A DNA stretch of 41,034 nucleotides, taken from contig CACBZW010000003.1 in the NCBI GenBank assembly GCA_902543855.1, positions 1 to 41,034 on the forward strand, written 5' to 3'. Positions within the stretch are counted from its first letter, which is position 1, and each line of letters starts with the position of its first letter. A model generated the notes under the pieces. It did not search any database and was not told the DNA's origin. It worked only from the letters and a program-made list of their open reading frames with translations. Origin of the DNA: an uncultured Alphaproteobacteria bacterium. GTDB taxonomy: Bacteria; Pseudomonadota; Alphaproteobacteria; HIMB59. The translations under genes and the position numbers were made by a program. Below, piece after piece: positions 28,148 to 38,813 of this stretch.

Positions 28148-29005
28148 ATGGAATTTGAAAATAAAATTAAGAGTCTTCCAATATGGAAAAATCTTGAAAA
28201 TATTGAACCTTTAGAGGGAGGAATTACAAATCTTAACTTCCTGGTATCAGACTCTGGTTCTAAATCAGTTGTTAGATTAGGATCAGATATACCAGAACAT
28301 TTAGTTTATCGATCAAACGAAATTATTGTTAGTGAAGCAGCATATCAAATAGGGGTATCTCCAAAATTAATTTATAATGAACCTGGAGTATTAGTATTAG
28401 AGTTCATTGAAAGTAAAACTCTTGAACCAAAAACTGTAAGAGAAAATTTAAATAAAATTGTTCCGATCGTAAGAAAAATTCATGATGAAATACCTAATAA
28501 GTTATCAGGTCAGCCTCAAATTTTCTGGGTTTTTTATGTCATAAAGTACTATTCAAATTACTTATTAAATAATAATAGTTCTTACATTTCATTAATTCCA
28601 AGTTTATTAAAAAAAGCAGAAAAGTTAGAAAAACTCTCTTCTCCAAGAGAAATTGTATTTGGTCATAATGATTTATTGGCTGCAAATTTTCTTGATGATG
28701 GCTCTAAAATATGGGTAGTAGATTGGGAGTATGGTGGTTTTAATGATCCTTTATTTGATATAGGAGGTTTATCTTCTAATAATGATTTAGATGAAAATCT
28801 AGAAAATGAAGTTTTAGAAATGTATTTTAAAGAAAAACCATCAAAAGATTTAATAATTAAATATAACGCAATGAAAACCGCAAGTTTACTAAGAGAGACA
28901 ATGTGGAGTATGGTCTCTGAGATCACCTCTAAGATAGAATTTAATTATGTTGAGTATACTTCAGATAATCTCAAAAAATTTGAGGAGTCATTTGATAAAC
29001 TATAA
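28148..29005 (+). CDS. Choline/ethanolamine kinase-like (APH superfamily) phosphotransferase
   Basis: FGHNDLLAANFLDDGSKIWVVDWEYGGFNDPLFDIGGLSSNN (Brenner and DxE/D motifs). Confidence 0.88.
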   Translation: MEFENKIKSLPIWKNLENIEPLEGGITNLNFLVSDSGSKSVVRLGSDIPEHLVYRSNEIIVSEAAYQIGVSPKLIYNEPGVLVLEFIESKTLEPKTVRENLNKIVPIVRKIHDEIPNKLSGQPQIFWVFYVIKYYSNYLLNNNSSYISLIPSLLKKAEKLEKLSSPREIVFGHNDLLAANFLDDGSKIWVVDWEYGGFNDPLFDIGGLSSNNDLDENLENEVLEMYFKEKPSKDLIIKYNAMKTASLLRETMWSMVSEITSKIEFNYVEYTSDNLKKFEESFDKL

Positions 29006-31437
29006 TGATAGATAGTTCAAAAATTGTAGTAATTGGGGGCGGTATAGTAGGTTGCTCTACCGCATATCACTTAGCTGATTTAGGACATGAAGTTGTACTT
29101 ATTGAAAGTGGCAAATTAACCTCTGGTAGTACATGGCATGCTGCTGGACTAGTTGGCCAATTAAGAACAAATGCAAATATTACTCAATTATTAGGATATT
29201 CTGTTGATTTGTATGACAAACTTGAAAAAGAAACAGGACTAGGAACAGGATGGAAGATGAATGGTGGATTGAGACTGGCTTGTAATAAAGAGAGATGGCA
29301 GGAGGTTTTAAGACAAACTACTACAGCTCATTCATTTGGTTTGGAGATGGAGCTACTTACTCCAAAAGAGGCTCAAGATTTATGGCCTATTATGAATATA
29401 GATGATGTTTATGGAGCAGCTTTCCTTCCTACAGATGGACAAGCAAATCCGACAGATATTTCACAAGCATTGGCTAAAGGAGCTAGAAACAAAGGAGCAA
29501 AAATATTTGAGGAAACTAGGGTATCAAAGGTAATTATAAATAATGGCGTAATTGAAGGTATTGAAACATCTAAAGGTAAAGTAAAGTGTGAAAAAATTGT
29601 TTGTTGTTGTGGTCAGTGGACCAGACAGTTTGCACAAGATGTTGGTGTTAATGTCCCTTTAGTATCTTTTCAACATCAATATTTGGTAACTGAAAAAATA
29701 GAGGGTGTTAAATCAGACCTTCCTACTTTAAGAGATCCTGATAGGTTAATTTATTTTAAAGAGGAAGTTGGAGGCCTTGTAATGGGAGGGTATGAACCAA
29801 ACCCTTTATCATGGGCTGAAAAATCAGTCCCAGAAGATTTTCATTTTTCACTTTTAGACTCAAATTACGATCATTTTGAACAAATAATGAATAATGCTCT
29901 TGGAAGGGTTCCTAGTCTTGAAACTGCTGGAGTCAAAGAATTAATAAATGGACCAGAGAGTTTTACACCAGATGGAAACTTTATTTTAGGTGAGAGCCCT
30001 GAATTAAAAAACTTTTATGTTGGTGCAGGTTTCAACGCATATGGGATAGCTGCTGGAGGTGGTGCAGGTATGGCACTTGCAGAATGGGTAGCCAATGGAA
30101 GACCACCTTACGATTTATGGCCAGTTGATATAAGAAGATTTGGAAAACCCCATCAAGATTTGGAGTGGGTAAGAAAAAGAACTTATGAGGCTTATGCCAA
30201 ACATTACACTATGGCATGGCCTTTTGAGGAAAACTCCTCAGTGAGAGAATTTAAAAAATCTCCAATTTATGAAAAACTTAAAAACTCAAATGCATGCTTT
30301 GGTGAAAAAATGGGTTGGGAGAGACCTAATTGGTTTGCACCAAAAGGAAGTGAGCCTAGGGATATTTATTCCTTTGACAGACAAAATTGGTTTGAATTTG
30401 TTGGAAATGAAGTAAAGGCCGCAAGAGAGAGCGCTGTTCTAATTGATCAAACATCTTTCGCTAAGTTTATTGTATCAGGTAAAGACTCACTACAAGCTTT
30501 AGAGTATTTGTGTGCAAATAAAATTGATAGACCAATTGGTTCGACAATCTATACCCAAATGTTGAATGACGATGGTGGAATTGAATGTGATTTAACAATA
30601 ACAGTCTTAGATAAAAACACCTTTTATATCATTACCGGAACAGGTTTTATGACACATGACTATGATTGGATAATTTCAAATATTCCAAATAATTTAGAAG
30701 TAGAAGTTAAAAATATAACATTTGATAATTCAGTTTTTTCATTAATGGGACCAAATTCTAGAAAAATCCTCCAAGGACTAACAAATACAGATTTATCAAA
30801 TGATAATTTTCCATTTGCTACATGTAAAAAAATCAAAATTGCATCAAAAGATGTTTATGCGATTAGAATAACATATATGGGTGAGTTAGGTTGGGAGCTT
30901 CACTTCCCAATAGATTTTTCCTCAGAAATTTACTCAAAGATAATGGAATATGGAAATCAATTTGGACTAGTTAATGCTGGATATCGATGTATAGAGAGTT
31001 GTCGTTTAGAAAAGGGCTACAGAGCTTGGGGTTCAGATATTGGGCCGGACCATACTCCTCTTGAGGCTGGACTAGGATGGGCAACAAAAATTAACTCTGA
31101 AAAAGATTTCATAGGAAAAAAAGCACTGTTAAATCAAAAATCAAAAGGTTTGAATAAGATTTTTGCAGGTTTTACGTGTGATGATCCAAATCAAATACTT
31201 TTAGGAAGAGAAACTATATTTAGAGATGGTAAACAAGTAGGTTGGTTATCAAGTGGGGGTTACGGATACACTATAGGCAAATCTATTGGTTATGGGTACA
31301 TAAGAAGTAAAGATTTTATTGATCAAAACTTTGTAGAAAGTGGTAATTACGAATTAGAGATAGCTACTAAAAAAGTTCCTTGCAATGTGCATCTTTATCC
31401 TATCTATGATAAAGAGATGATTAAGATTAAATCTTAA
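29005..31437 (+). CDS. Dimethylglycine/sarcosine dehydrogenase-like FAD oxidoreductase with GcvT-like C-terminus
   Basis: 810 aa; VVIGGGIVGCSTAYHLADLGHEVVLIES, SGSTWHAAGL (covalent-flavin His region), C-terminal aminomethyltransferase-like folate-binding region. Confidence 0.9.
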   Translation: MIDSSKIVVIGGGIVGCSTAYHLADLGHEVVLIESGKLTSGSTWHAAGLVGQLRTNANITQLLGYSVDLYDKLEKETGLGTGWKMNGGLRLACNKERWQEVLRQTTTAHSFGLEMELLTPKEAQDLWPIMNIDDVYGAAFLPTDGQANPTDISQALAKGARNKGAKIFEETRVSKVIINNGVIEGIETSKGKVKCEKIVCCCGQWTRQFAQDVGVNVPLVSFQHQYLVTEKIEGVKSDLPTLRDPDRLIYFKEEVGGLVMGGYEPNPLSWAEKSVPEDFHFSLLDSNYDHFEQIMNNALGRVPSLETAGVKELINGPESFTPDGNFILGESPELKNFYVGAGFNAYGIAAGGGAGMALAEWVANGRPPYDLWPVDIRRFGKPHQDLEWVRKRTYEAYAKHYTMAWPFEENSSVREFKKSPIYEKLKNSNACFGEKMGWERPNWFAPKGSEPRDIYSFDRQNWFEFVGNEVKAARESAVLIDQTSFAKFIVSGKDSLQALEYLCANKIDRPIGSTIYTQMLNDDGGIECDLTITVLDKNTFYIITGTGFMTHDYDWIISNIPNNLEVEVKNITFDNSVFSLMGPNSRKILQGLTNTDLSNDNFPFATCKKIKIASKDVYAIRITYMGELGWELHFPIDFSSEIYSKIMEYGNQFGLVNAGYRCIESCRLEKGYRAWGSDIGPDHTPLEAGLGWATKINSEKDFIGKKALLNQKSKGLNKIFAGFTCDDPNQILLGRETIFRDGKQVGWLSSGGYGYTIGKSIGYGYIRSKDFIDQNFVESGNYELEIATKKVPCNVHLYPIYDKEMIKIKS

Positions 31438-31972
31438 GCTCTTTTATTTTTAAAAAAGCGTATTTTGTAACAATATTTTGTCTTTTATTTGTTTTTAAAA
31501 TCTCTATTATTTGTTTTTTTTTCATCGGGATTATCTTTATATATTCTCCCTCATTAGGATTAATAATTTTAAAGTTTGTAATTCTAGGCATGTATGCAAG
31601 ATAGATATCAGTAATTTCTTCTAAAATATCTGGAGCAATAATAAGTGACTCCAACTTTTTTATCGAAATAGGTTTGACTCCAAGCTCCTCTTTAATTTCT
31701 CTAATAATAGCTTGTCTACTTGATTCTTTCTTGTTAATCCCACCAGCTACTATTTCCAGAGGGTAGGGTGAAAATTTATTAAAAAAATAATTTGGTCTCA
31801 TCTGTCTTATGAAATAAAAAATTTGATCTTGTTTGTTAAAACAAATAGCTGAGACACTATTTCCATTATAAATGTAGTTTTCTCTTATCTCTTTAAAATC
31901 AAGTTTATTAGTATATTTAATAAATAATTCATAAATGTTTTTATAGATCTTCCTCTTCTTAATATTTGTCAT
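31427..31972 (-). CDS. NUDIX hydrolase (ADP-ribose pyrophosphatase-like)
   Basis: NUDIX box GGINKKESSRQAIIREIKEELGV. Confidence 0.9.
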   Translation of the reverse strand: MTNIKKRKIYKNIYELFIKYTNKLDFKEIRENYIYNGNSVSAICFNKQDQIFYFIRQMRPNYFFNKFSPYPLEIVAGGINKKESSRQAIIREIKEELGVKPISIKKLESLIIAPDILEEITDIYLAYMPRITNFKIINPNEGEYIKIIPMKKKQIIEILKTNKRQNIVTKYAFLKIKELKI

Positions 31973-32024
31973 ATTTTTTGGATCTTGTAAGTTATTTAAC
32001 TTAGTTTATTTTATTGAAATTCAA

Positions 32025-32774
32025 ATGAAAGTTTTAGTTGCTGTTAAAAGGGTCGTTGATTACAAAGTTCAGATTAGAGTAAAAAGCGACAATAGTGGAG
32101 TAGAAACCCAAAATGTTAAAATGTCTGTTAACCCACCAGATGAAAATGCCATTGAAGAGGCAGTAAAGCTTAAGGAACAAGGTCTTGCAAATGAGATAAT
32201 ATCTGTATCTATTGGAGATGATAAATCACAAGATGTTTTAAGAACATCCATGGCTATGGGAATTGACAGGTCCATATTGGTTAAGAGTCAAAACTCTTTA
32301 GAGCCATTAGCAGTTGCTAAAACACTAAAAATAATTATTGATAAAGAAAAACCAGATCTTGTTTTAATGGGCAAACAAGCTATTGATGATGACTCAAATC
32401 AAACAGGTCAGATTTTATCTGCATTATTAAATTGGCCACAAGGATGTTTTATTTCAAATTTAAAAATTGAAAATAATAAAGTTTTTATATCAAGGGAGAT
32501 AGATGAAGGTATTGAAAACCTAGAAACTTCACTTCCAGCTGTTTTAACATGTGATTTAAGATTAAACACACCAAGGTTTGCCTCTCTTCCAAATATAATG
32601 AAGGCAAAAAAAAAACCTCTTGAGACAATTGACATTGACACTCTTGGAATTGATACATCATCAAAAATTAAAACTTTAAAAGTAATTGAGCCTCCAAAAA
32701 GAAAAGCAGGGATTATGGTCAATGATGTTAAAGAATTGGTTCAAAAACTAAAATACGAGGCAAAAGTAATTTAA
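32025..32774 (+). CDS. etfB: Electron transfer flavoprotein beta subunit
   Basis: MKVLVAVKRVVDYKVQIRVK, VNPPDENAIEEAVKLKE, LVLMGKQAIDDDSNQTGQ. Confidence 0.97.
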   Translation: MKVLVAVKRVVDYKVQIRVKSDNSGVETQNVKMSVNPPDENAIEEAVKLKEQGLANEIISVSIGDDKSQDVLRTSMAMGIDRSILVKSQNSLEPLAVAKTLKIIIDKEKPDLVLMGKQAIDDDSNQTGQILSALLNWPQGCFISNLKIENNKVFISREIDEGIENLETSLPAVLTCDLRLNTPRFASLPNIMKAKKKPLETIDIDTLGIDTSSKIKTLKVIEPPKRKAGIMVNDVKELVQKLKYEAKVI

Positions 32775-33728
32775 ATGTCTGTACTTGTAGTAGCGGAACA
32801 TGATAACAAAAATTTAAAATCATCAACTCTTAATACTATTAGCGCTGCCAAAAAATTAAGTGAAGACATTCATCTTTTAATTTTAGGGAATAAAATTGAA
32901 GATCTTGCTAAAAGTTCAAAATCAATACAATTAGTGAAAAAAGTAATTATTTGTGATCATGAGAAATTAGAAAATCAAATACCAGAATTTTCATCTCCTA
33001 TAATTACTAATTTAGCTGAAAACTATACACACATTTTAGCGCCTTCTAGTACATTTGGAAAAAATCTTTTACCTAGAGTATCTGCTCAGTTGGATGTCAC
33101 ACAAATAAGCGATATCATAGGTATAGAGTCCCAAGATACTTTTATCAGGCCTATTTATGCGGGAAACGCTATTTCTTATGTTCAAACTGATCAAAAAATT
33201 AATTTAATTACTGTCAGACCCACTTCTTTCGAAAAATGTGAAGAGGCAGGTGGTGATGCTGCTGTAGAAAATATTACTTTCATTGACTCAGAGGTTAAAA
33301 CAACATTTGTTAGTAGAGAGGTATCAAAAAGTGATAGACCTGAATTGGGTAATGCTAGGGTAGTTGTATCTGGTGGCAGAGGACTAGAAAACTCTGATAA
33401 TTTCAAACTTTTATATGATCTAGCTGATAAACTTAATGCAGCAGTTGGAGCGTCTAGAGCTGCTGTTGACTCAGGATATATTGGCAATGAATACCAAGTC
33501 GGACAAACTGGTAAAATGGTTGCTCCTGAGCTTTATATTGCCGTAGGTATATCAGGTGCAATACAGCATTTAGCGGGCATGAAAGAAAGCAAAGTCATAG
33601 TCGCTATTAATAAGGATTTAGAGGCACCAATATTTAATATAGCTGATTACGGACTTTCTTCTGATTTATTTCAAGCAATACCTGAAATTATTAAAGAGTT
33701 AGATCTACTTAATCAGATAGAATCGTAA
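32775..33728 (+). CDS. etfA: Electron transfer flavoprotein alpha subunit
   Basis: [61 protein letters not shown]. Confidence 0.97.
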   Translation: MSVLVVAEHDNKNLKSSTLNTISAAKKLSEDIHLLILGNKIEDLAKSSKSIQLVKKVIICDHEKLENQIPEFSSPIITNLAENYTHILAPSSTFGKNLLPRVSAQLDVTQISDIIGIESQDTFIRPIYAGNAISYVQTDQKINLITVRPTSFEKCEEAGGDAAVENITFIDSEVKTTFVSREVSKSDRPELGNARVVVSGGRGLENSDNFKLLYDLADKLNAAVGASRAAVDSGYIGNEYQVGQTGKMVAPELYIAVGISGAIQHLAGMKESKVIVAINKDLEAPIFNIADYGLSSDLFQAIPEIIKELDLLNQIES

Positions 33729-33750
33729 TATTTAATATATAATCAACATT

Positions 33751-35388
33751 ATGAGCGAAGTGCAGAGAGAAGAATTAAATTACGATGTTGTAATAGTTGG
33801 AGCTGGTCCAGCTGGTTTATCAACAGCAATTAAACTAAAACAACTCGATACAAATTTGTCTATTTGTGTACTAGAAAAAGCATCTGAAGTCGGAGCTCAT
33901 ATTTTAAGTGGTAATGTTTTTGAAACTAAGGCTTTAGATGAACTCATTCCAAATTGGAAAGAACTAAATAGTCCAATCAGTACATCAGTAACATCAGAGG
34001 ATTTTTTATTTTATACAAAAACCAAAAGTATGAAGGTGCCAAACTTTTTTTTACCAAATGTTTTAAAAAATCATGGAAATTACATTATTAGCTTATCTAA
34101 TCTTTGCAAATGGTTAGGTGAATTTGCCGAAAACTTAGGAGTAGAGATTTTTCCAGGATTTGCAGCTAGTAAATTACTTTATGATAATGATCAAAAGGTA
34201 GCTGGTGTTCAAACAGGTGATATGGGTTTAGACAAAGATTTTAAACCTAAAGATAATTATGAACCTGGGATTAATATCAAAGGTAAAGTTACAGTTTTGT
34301 CAGAGGGATGTAGAGGTCACCTAGGAAAAGAAGTTCTTAAAAAATTTAATTTAGACTCCAACAACAAATCTCCTCAACAATACGGTATAGGCTTTAAAGA
34401 AATTTGGGAGATCAACTCTGAAAATCACCAACTTGGTAAAGTTTCACATAGTGTGGGATGGCCTCTTGAAAGTGATACTTATGGAGGTAGTTTTTGTTAT
34501 CATGCTGAAAATAATCAAATATACCTAGGTTACGTAATCGGTTTGGATTATAAAAATCCATACCTTTCTCCTTATGATGAATTTCAACAGTTTAAAACTC
34601 ACCCTGATATCAAAAAATTATTAGATGGTGGTAAAAGAATTTCTTATGGAGCAAGAGCTCTAATAGAGGGAGGATTGCAGAGCCTTCCACAAATGTATAT
34701 GCCTGGGGCATTATTGATAGGATGTGATGCAGGCACTCTAAATATGCCAAAAATTAAAGGATCACATACCGCAATGAAAAGTGGAATAATTGCTGCAGAA
34801 GTCATCAATGATCACATAAATAGTAATAAAGAACTGTCAGAGTATGAGTCAAAATTTAAAAAGTCATGGGTATTTGAAGAATTATACAAAGCAAGAAATG
34901 TAAAGCCCAGTTTTCAATGGGGCCTTATACCTGCAATGATTTTTACTGGATTAGATCAAAAAATATTTGGAGGTAAACTTCCCTTTACCCTTCAACATAA
35001 GCACGCTGATCATGAATCTTTGGTCCCAGCTAAAAAAGCAAAAAAAATTACCTATCCTAAATATGATGGTGTTATTACTTTTGATAAACCCAGCTCAGTT
35101 TATCTATCAGGAACTAACCACGCAGATGATCAACCTAATCATTTGTTACTTAATGATAAAGATCTGTCAACTAATTTTACTATTGAAGAATACGACGAAC
35201 CTGCCCAAAGGTATTGCCCCGCAGGTGTGTATGAAGTTGAATTTGATAATGACCTACAAAAAAAAGTTTTAAAAATTAATTCTCAAAATTGTATTCACTG
35301 TAAGACATGTGATATTAAAGAACCCTCTCAAAATATTGAGTGGGTAACTCCTGAGGGTGGGGGTGGACCTATTTACTCTGGGACCTAA
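33751..35388 (+). CDS. Electron transfer flavoprotein-ubiquinone oxidoreductase
   Basis: VVIVGAGPAGLSTAIKLKQ, EGCRGHLGKEVLKKFNL, C-terminal 4Fe-4S region CPAGVYEV...NCIHCKTCDIK. Confidence 0.96.
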   Translation: MSEVQREELNYDVVIVGAGPAGLSTAIKLKQLDTNLSICVLEKASEVGAHILSGNVFETKALDELIPNWKELNSPISTSVTSEDFLFYTKTKSMKVPNFFLPNVLKNHGNYIISLSNLCKWLGEFAENLGVEIFPGFAASKLLYDNDQKVAGVQTGDMGLDKDFKPKDNYEPGINIKGKVTVLSEGCRGHLGKEVLKKFNLDSNNKSPQQYGIGFKEIWEINSENHQLGKVSHSVGWPLESDTYGGSFCYHAENNQIYLGYVIGLDYKNPYLSPYDEFQQFKTHPDIKKLLDGGKRISYGARALIEGGLQSLPQMYMPGALLIGCDAGTLNMPKIKGSHTAMKSGIIAAEVINDHINSNKELSEYESKFKKSWVFEELYKARNVKPSFQWGLIPAMIFTGLDQKIFGGKLPFTLQHKHADHESLVPAKKAKKITYPKYDGVITFDKPSSVYLSGTNHADDQPNHLLLNDKDLSTNFTIEEYDEPAQRYCPAGVYEVEFDNDLQKKVLKINSQNCIHCKTCDIKEPSQNIEWVTPEGGGGPIYSGT

Positions 35389-35876
35389 TTAAAGTCGTAT
35401 TCAAAGTTTTGCGAAGTTGCATTGATATTTACTAATTTAGCACCGTGCTTTATGTGAAAATGTGTTGCAATAGGTGTCAAAGGAGAAAGTGTGATAAAGC
35501 GATCTATATTTTTCATCTCATCTTTAACAAGCTTTTTTGTTGTAAAAATAGTTTGTTTACCTGCTCCTCTTTTTCTTGACCAAACAGTATAGGCTACAGC
35601 AATGTTTGCGTTTTTTTCATGAAAAGCATTTTTGCTCATTAAGTCTAATTCTTTCATTGTTTGTGGTACATCGTTACAGAATGCTAGACAAATAAAACCC
35701 TCTACATCTTCATTAGATTTTAATCCATAAATCTTGCGGCCATACGATGTGCGAAATTCATTGTCAATGTCTGGTCTAATTGGATCTTCGCTAGTATCCA
35801 CTGAGTCTAGCTCAACTAATTCTGCCTTTGAAAGCCAACTAAAAAAATTACTTAATTTATTTTTGAATTTTTCCAA
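35385..35876 (-). CDS. Conserved hypothetical protein, possibly GNAT-like
   Basis: 163 aa; NIAVAYTVWSRKRGAGKQ and FITLSPLTPIATHFHIKHGAKLVN; fold assignment is a guess. Confidence 0.55.
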   Translation of the reverse strand: MEKFKNKLSNFFSWLSKAELVELDSVDTSEDPIRPDIDNEFRTSYGRKIYGLKSNEDVEGFICLAFCNDVPQTMKELDLMSKNAFHEKNANIAVAYTVWSRKRGAGKQTIFTTKKLVKDEMKNIDRFITLSPLTPIATHFHIKHGAKLVNINATSQNFEYDFN

Positions 35877-35877
35877 A

Positions 35878-37641
35878 TTACAACCATTGATGTTTCATAG
35901 CTAAAACATCTTCATCACCATGTAAAATTATGGAAGCTAAACTATCAATTTTTGGCAAAATACTTGATACATAAATACTTGATGTAGCTATTTTTGCATC
36001 CAGAAATTCATTATCAATTTCGCCTTTATCTTTTAATTCGAGTGATTTTTTGGCAGTTTTAATCATCATCCAACCCCCAAAAATATAACCTAACATCATT
36101 AAATAATTAACACTAGATACAGCAGGTCTTTTTTTATTGTTAGAAGTAGAAACAATGTGTTCAACAACTTTTTTTGCAGAGTCAATTGAACTATCCATTT
36201 TTTTACAAAACTCTTTTAAACGATCTGAACTCGCAGATGCTTCTGTATCAGTTTTAATTTCATCAATTAATTCTAATATGCTTTTACCATTGTCTCTAAG
36301 CGTCTTCCTAAAAACTAAATCATTTGCTTGAATTGCAGTGGTGCCCTCGTATATAGGGAGAATTCTTGCATCTCTATAATGTTGTGCGATACCTGTTTCT
36401 TCAATAAAACCCATTCCACCATGAATTTGAATAGCATTTGATGTAATCTCTAGTGACCTTTCAGTCAACCACCCTTTAATAATAGGTATCATTAAAGATG
36501 ATTTTGTTTCCCAATATTCACTCTCTTCTGACTTAGTCATATCCAAAGTAAAAGCTCCATAAATTGCAAGAGCTCTCATAGCTTCGATTTCTGATTTCAT
36601 AGTCGAGGACAATCGAAGCACATCTGGGTGATGAATAATAGGATCGCCTTTCTGACCATCAATTGGAACTCCTTGAACTCTATCAAAGGCATACATTTTA
36701 GATTGCTGGTAAGCTCTTTCAGAAACAGCAAGTCCCTGCACTCCAACTGAGAACCTCGCATGGTTCATCATTTCGAACATAATATTTAGACCCTGATTTT
36801 CTTCTCCAACCAAATAACCAATAGCTCCATCCTGTTCACCAAACTGTAAAACTGCAGTAGGAGAACCTTTAACACCAAGTTTTTTTTCAATGGACAAACA
36901 GGTTACATCATTTTTTTTACCGATACTGCCGTCATCATTTGGAATAAATTTAGGAACAAGAAAAACAGAAATACCTTTATTGCCCTCTGGCGCTTCAGGT
37001 GTTCTGGCTAAAACCAAATGAATAATATTCTCAGATAAATCATGTTCTCCATAGGTAATATAAATTTTTTGTCCATAAATTTTATAATGACCATTTTCTT
37101 TTATAGCTTTAGTTTTAATCGTAGACAGGTCTGTTCCCGATTGTGGTTCAGTTAAATTCATTGTACCTGTCCAATGACCTGATGCTAATTTTGGTATATA
37201 GAAACTTTTTTGATCTTCTGATGCAGATTTTTGCAGCGCATATATCAAACCTTGTGTTAATAGATGGCAAAGCGCCAATGACATATTAGAACTATGCCAA
37301 ATCTCATTAACAGCGGCAGATAAAGTTACTGGTATCTGCTGACCACCAAATTTTTCTTTGGCCTCTAAGCCAAACCACCCACCATCTCTTAAACTCTCAT
37401 AAGCCTCTTTGTAGCCTTTAGGAGTCACGACTTCACCAGTATCGAGTCTTTTTGATCCCTCATGGTCTCCTGATAGGTTACAAGGGTCTAACACTTCAGA
37501 GGCTATTTTTCCTGCCTCTTCAAGAACAGCTTCAACTAAATCATCAGAAAATTCAGAATAATCACTAACTTTATTTAGTTTGCCTAAATCTATAAGATTT
37601 TTAATTACAAAATTTAAATCTTTAATTGGAGCTTCGTACAT
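35878..37641 (-). CDS. Acyl-CoA dehydrogenase, DmdC-like (3-methylmercaptopropionyl-CoA dehydrogenase family)
   Basis: 587 aa; GTMNLTEPQSGTDLSTIKTKA, MMNHARFSVGVQGLAVSERAYQ, IHGGMGFIEETGIAQHYRDARILPIYEGTTAIQANDLV. Confidence 0.85.
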   Translation of the reverse strand: MYEAPIKDLNFVIKNLIDLGKLNKVSDYSEFSDDLVEAVLEEAGKIASEVLDPCNLSGDHEGSKRLDTGEVVTPKGYKEAYESLRDGGWFGLEAKEKFGGQQIPVTLSAAVNEIWHSSNMSLALCHLLTQGLIYALQKSASEDQKSFYIPKLASGHWTGTMNLTEPQSGTDLSTIKTKAIKENGHYKIYGQKIYITYGEHDLSENIIHLVLARTPEAPEGNKGISVFLVPKFIPNDDGSIGKKNDVTCLSIEKKLGVKGSPTAVLQFGEQDGAIGYLVGEENQGLNIMFEMMNHARFSVGVQGLAVSERAYQQSKMYAFDRVQGVPIDGQKGDPIIHHPDVLRLSSTMKSEIEAMRALAIYGAFTLDMTKSEESEYWETKSSLMIPIIKGWLTERSLEITSNAIQIHGGMGFIEETGIAQHYRDARILPIYEGTTAIQANDLVFRKTLRDNGKSILELIDEIKTDTEASASSDRLKEFCKKMDSSIDSAKKVVEHIVSTSNNKKRPAVSSVNYLMMLGYIFGGWMMIKTAKKSLELKDKGEIDNEFLDAKIATSSIYVSSILPKIDSLASIILHGDEDVLAMKHQWL

Positions 37642-37644
37642 AGC

Positions 37645-38733
37645 TTATATATATACTTTTCTTAAGTTCCTGCCTAAAGAAATTAAAATCTCGTGTTCAT
37701 TAGTCCCAGTTTCGTATGCAATTCTTTCATATGGTTGATTACTTCCAATTATTTCGACAGGTTTGCCCAGATACAATTTGTTATTGGGAACTTTAGACAC
37801 ATCAATCGTAATCAAGTCCATTGAAACTCTTCCTAAAATTCTACATTGATATTTATCTAAATAAACAGATGCTTTATTACTTCCGCTTCTAAGAAATCCA
37901 TCAGAGTAACCAAAATCTATGGTTGCAACTTTTAAGTCTTTTTTAAGTTTATAAGTCTGGCTGTAGCCAATTGAATTTCCTTTTCTGATATTTTGAATTT
38001 GTAATATAGGTGAGTAAATACTCATAACCTGTCTTAGGTTAAATCTTTTTTTATAGAAAGGATTAATTCCGTATAAACTTTTTCCAGGCCTTACATAATT
38101 TAAATGATACTGCTTTCCTAAAAAAATCCCAGATGAATTAGCAATACTTAAAGGTAAGTTAAAATTTTTATTTAGGTCAATAAGTTTATTTAATTGTTTA
38201 CTAGACTCATTTTTTTTTAAATCATCTGCAGAAGATAGGTGAGACATTAAAAAAATAATATTCTTTTTATCGATTAAATTTGAATATTTTTCAAGTTCAC
38301 TAGCTTGAAATCCAAGACGATTCATTCCAGTATCAATATGCAAAACATACTTAAGTTTTTGTGAAGTTTTTAATAAAGATAATTGATCGACATTATTAAT
38401 AATAGGAATTATTTTATATTTTTTTATTTCTTTTAAATCATTGTTTGAAATCACACCTGATAAAAGGTAAATATTTATACTCTTAAAATTTTCTCTCAGC
38501 TTGATAGCATCATCTAACCTAGCAACATAAAAATCTTTACATTTATTTGTTTTTAATATTTTACAACATTCCAAAAGGCCGTGCCCATAGCCATCACCTT
38601 TTATTACGCTTATAATCTTTGAATTACCTGAAAACTTATCGATTTGCCTGTAATTATGCGACAGATTTTCTTTACTCACAAAAATCATTTTTTTATTGAT
38701 TTTTTGGTTTTTTTTAAAGACTAGTTGTTTCAT
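37645..38733 (-). CDS. alr: Alanine racemase
   Basis: VIKGDGYGHGLLECC (PLP Lys region), HIDTGMNRLGF, VRPGKSLYGINPF, GRVSMDLITIDVS. Confidence 0.92.
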   Translation of the reverse strand: MKQLVFKKNQKINKKMIFVSKENLSHNYRQIDKFSGNSKIISVIKGDGYGHGLLECCKILKTNKCKDFYVARLDDAIKLRENFKSINIYLLSGVISNNDLKEIKKYKIIPIINNVDQLSLLKTSQKLKYVLHIDTGMNRLGFQASELEKYSNLIDKKNIIFLMSHLSSADDLKKNESSKQLNKLIDLNKNFNLPLSIANSSGIFLGKQYHLNYVRPGKSLYGINPFYKKRFNLRQVMSIYSPILQIQNIRKGNSIGYSQTYKLKKDLKVATIDFGYSDGFLRSGSNKASVYLDKYQCRILGRVSMDLITIDVSKVPNNKLYLGKPVEIIGSNQPYERIAYETGTNEHEILISLGRNLRKVYI

Positions 38734-38813
38734 ATCATGGATTTTTAGGCTTCAACCTTGTTGTCTTATGCCCTATATTACTTCTACTATTATAATAGAT
38801 ATAGGAGGAGTAA

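Noticed and set aside
34967-35272. 101-aa alternative-frame ORF within ETF:QO, and similar same-strand ORFs at 9794-9988 and 16627-16827
   Set aside because: Contained in strong coding frames, no family features.
38787-38798. CTATTATAATAG palindrome upstream of proX as an operator
   Set aside because: A/T-rich, overlaps a possible -10 (TATAAT), and no second copy was noticed.
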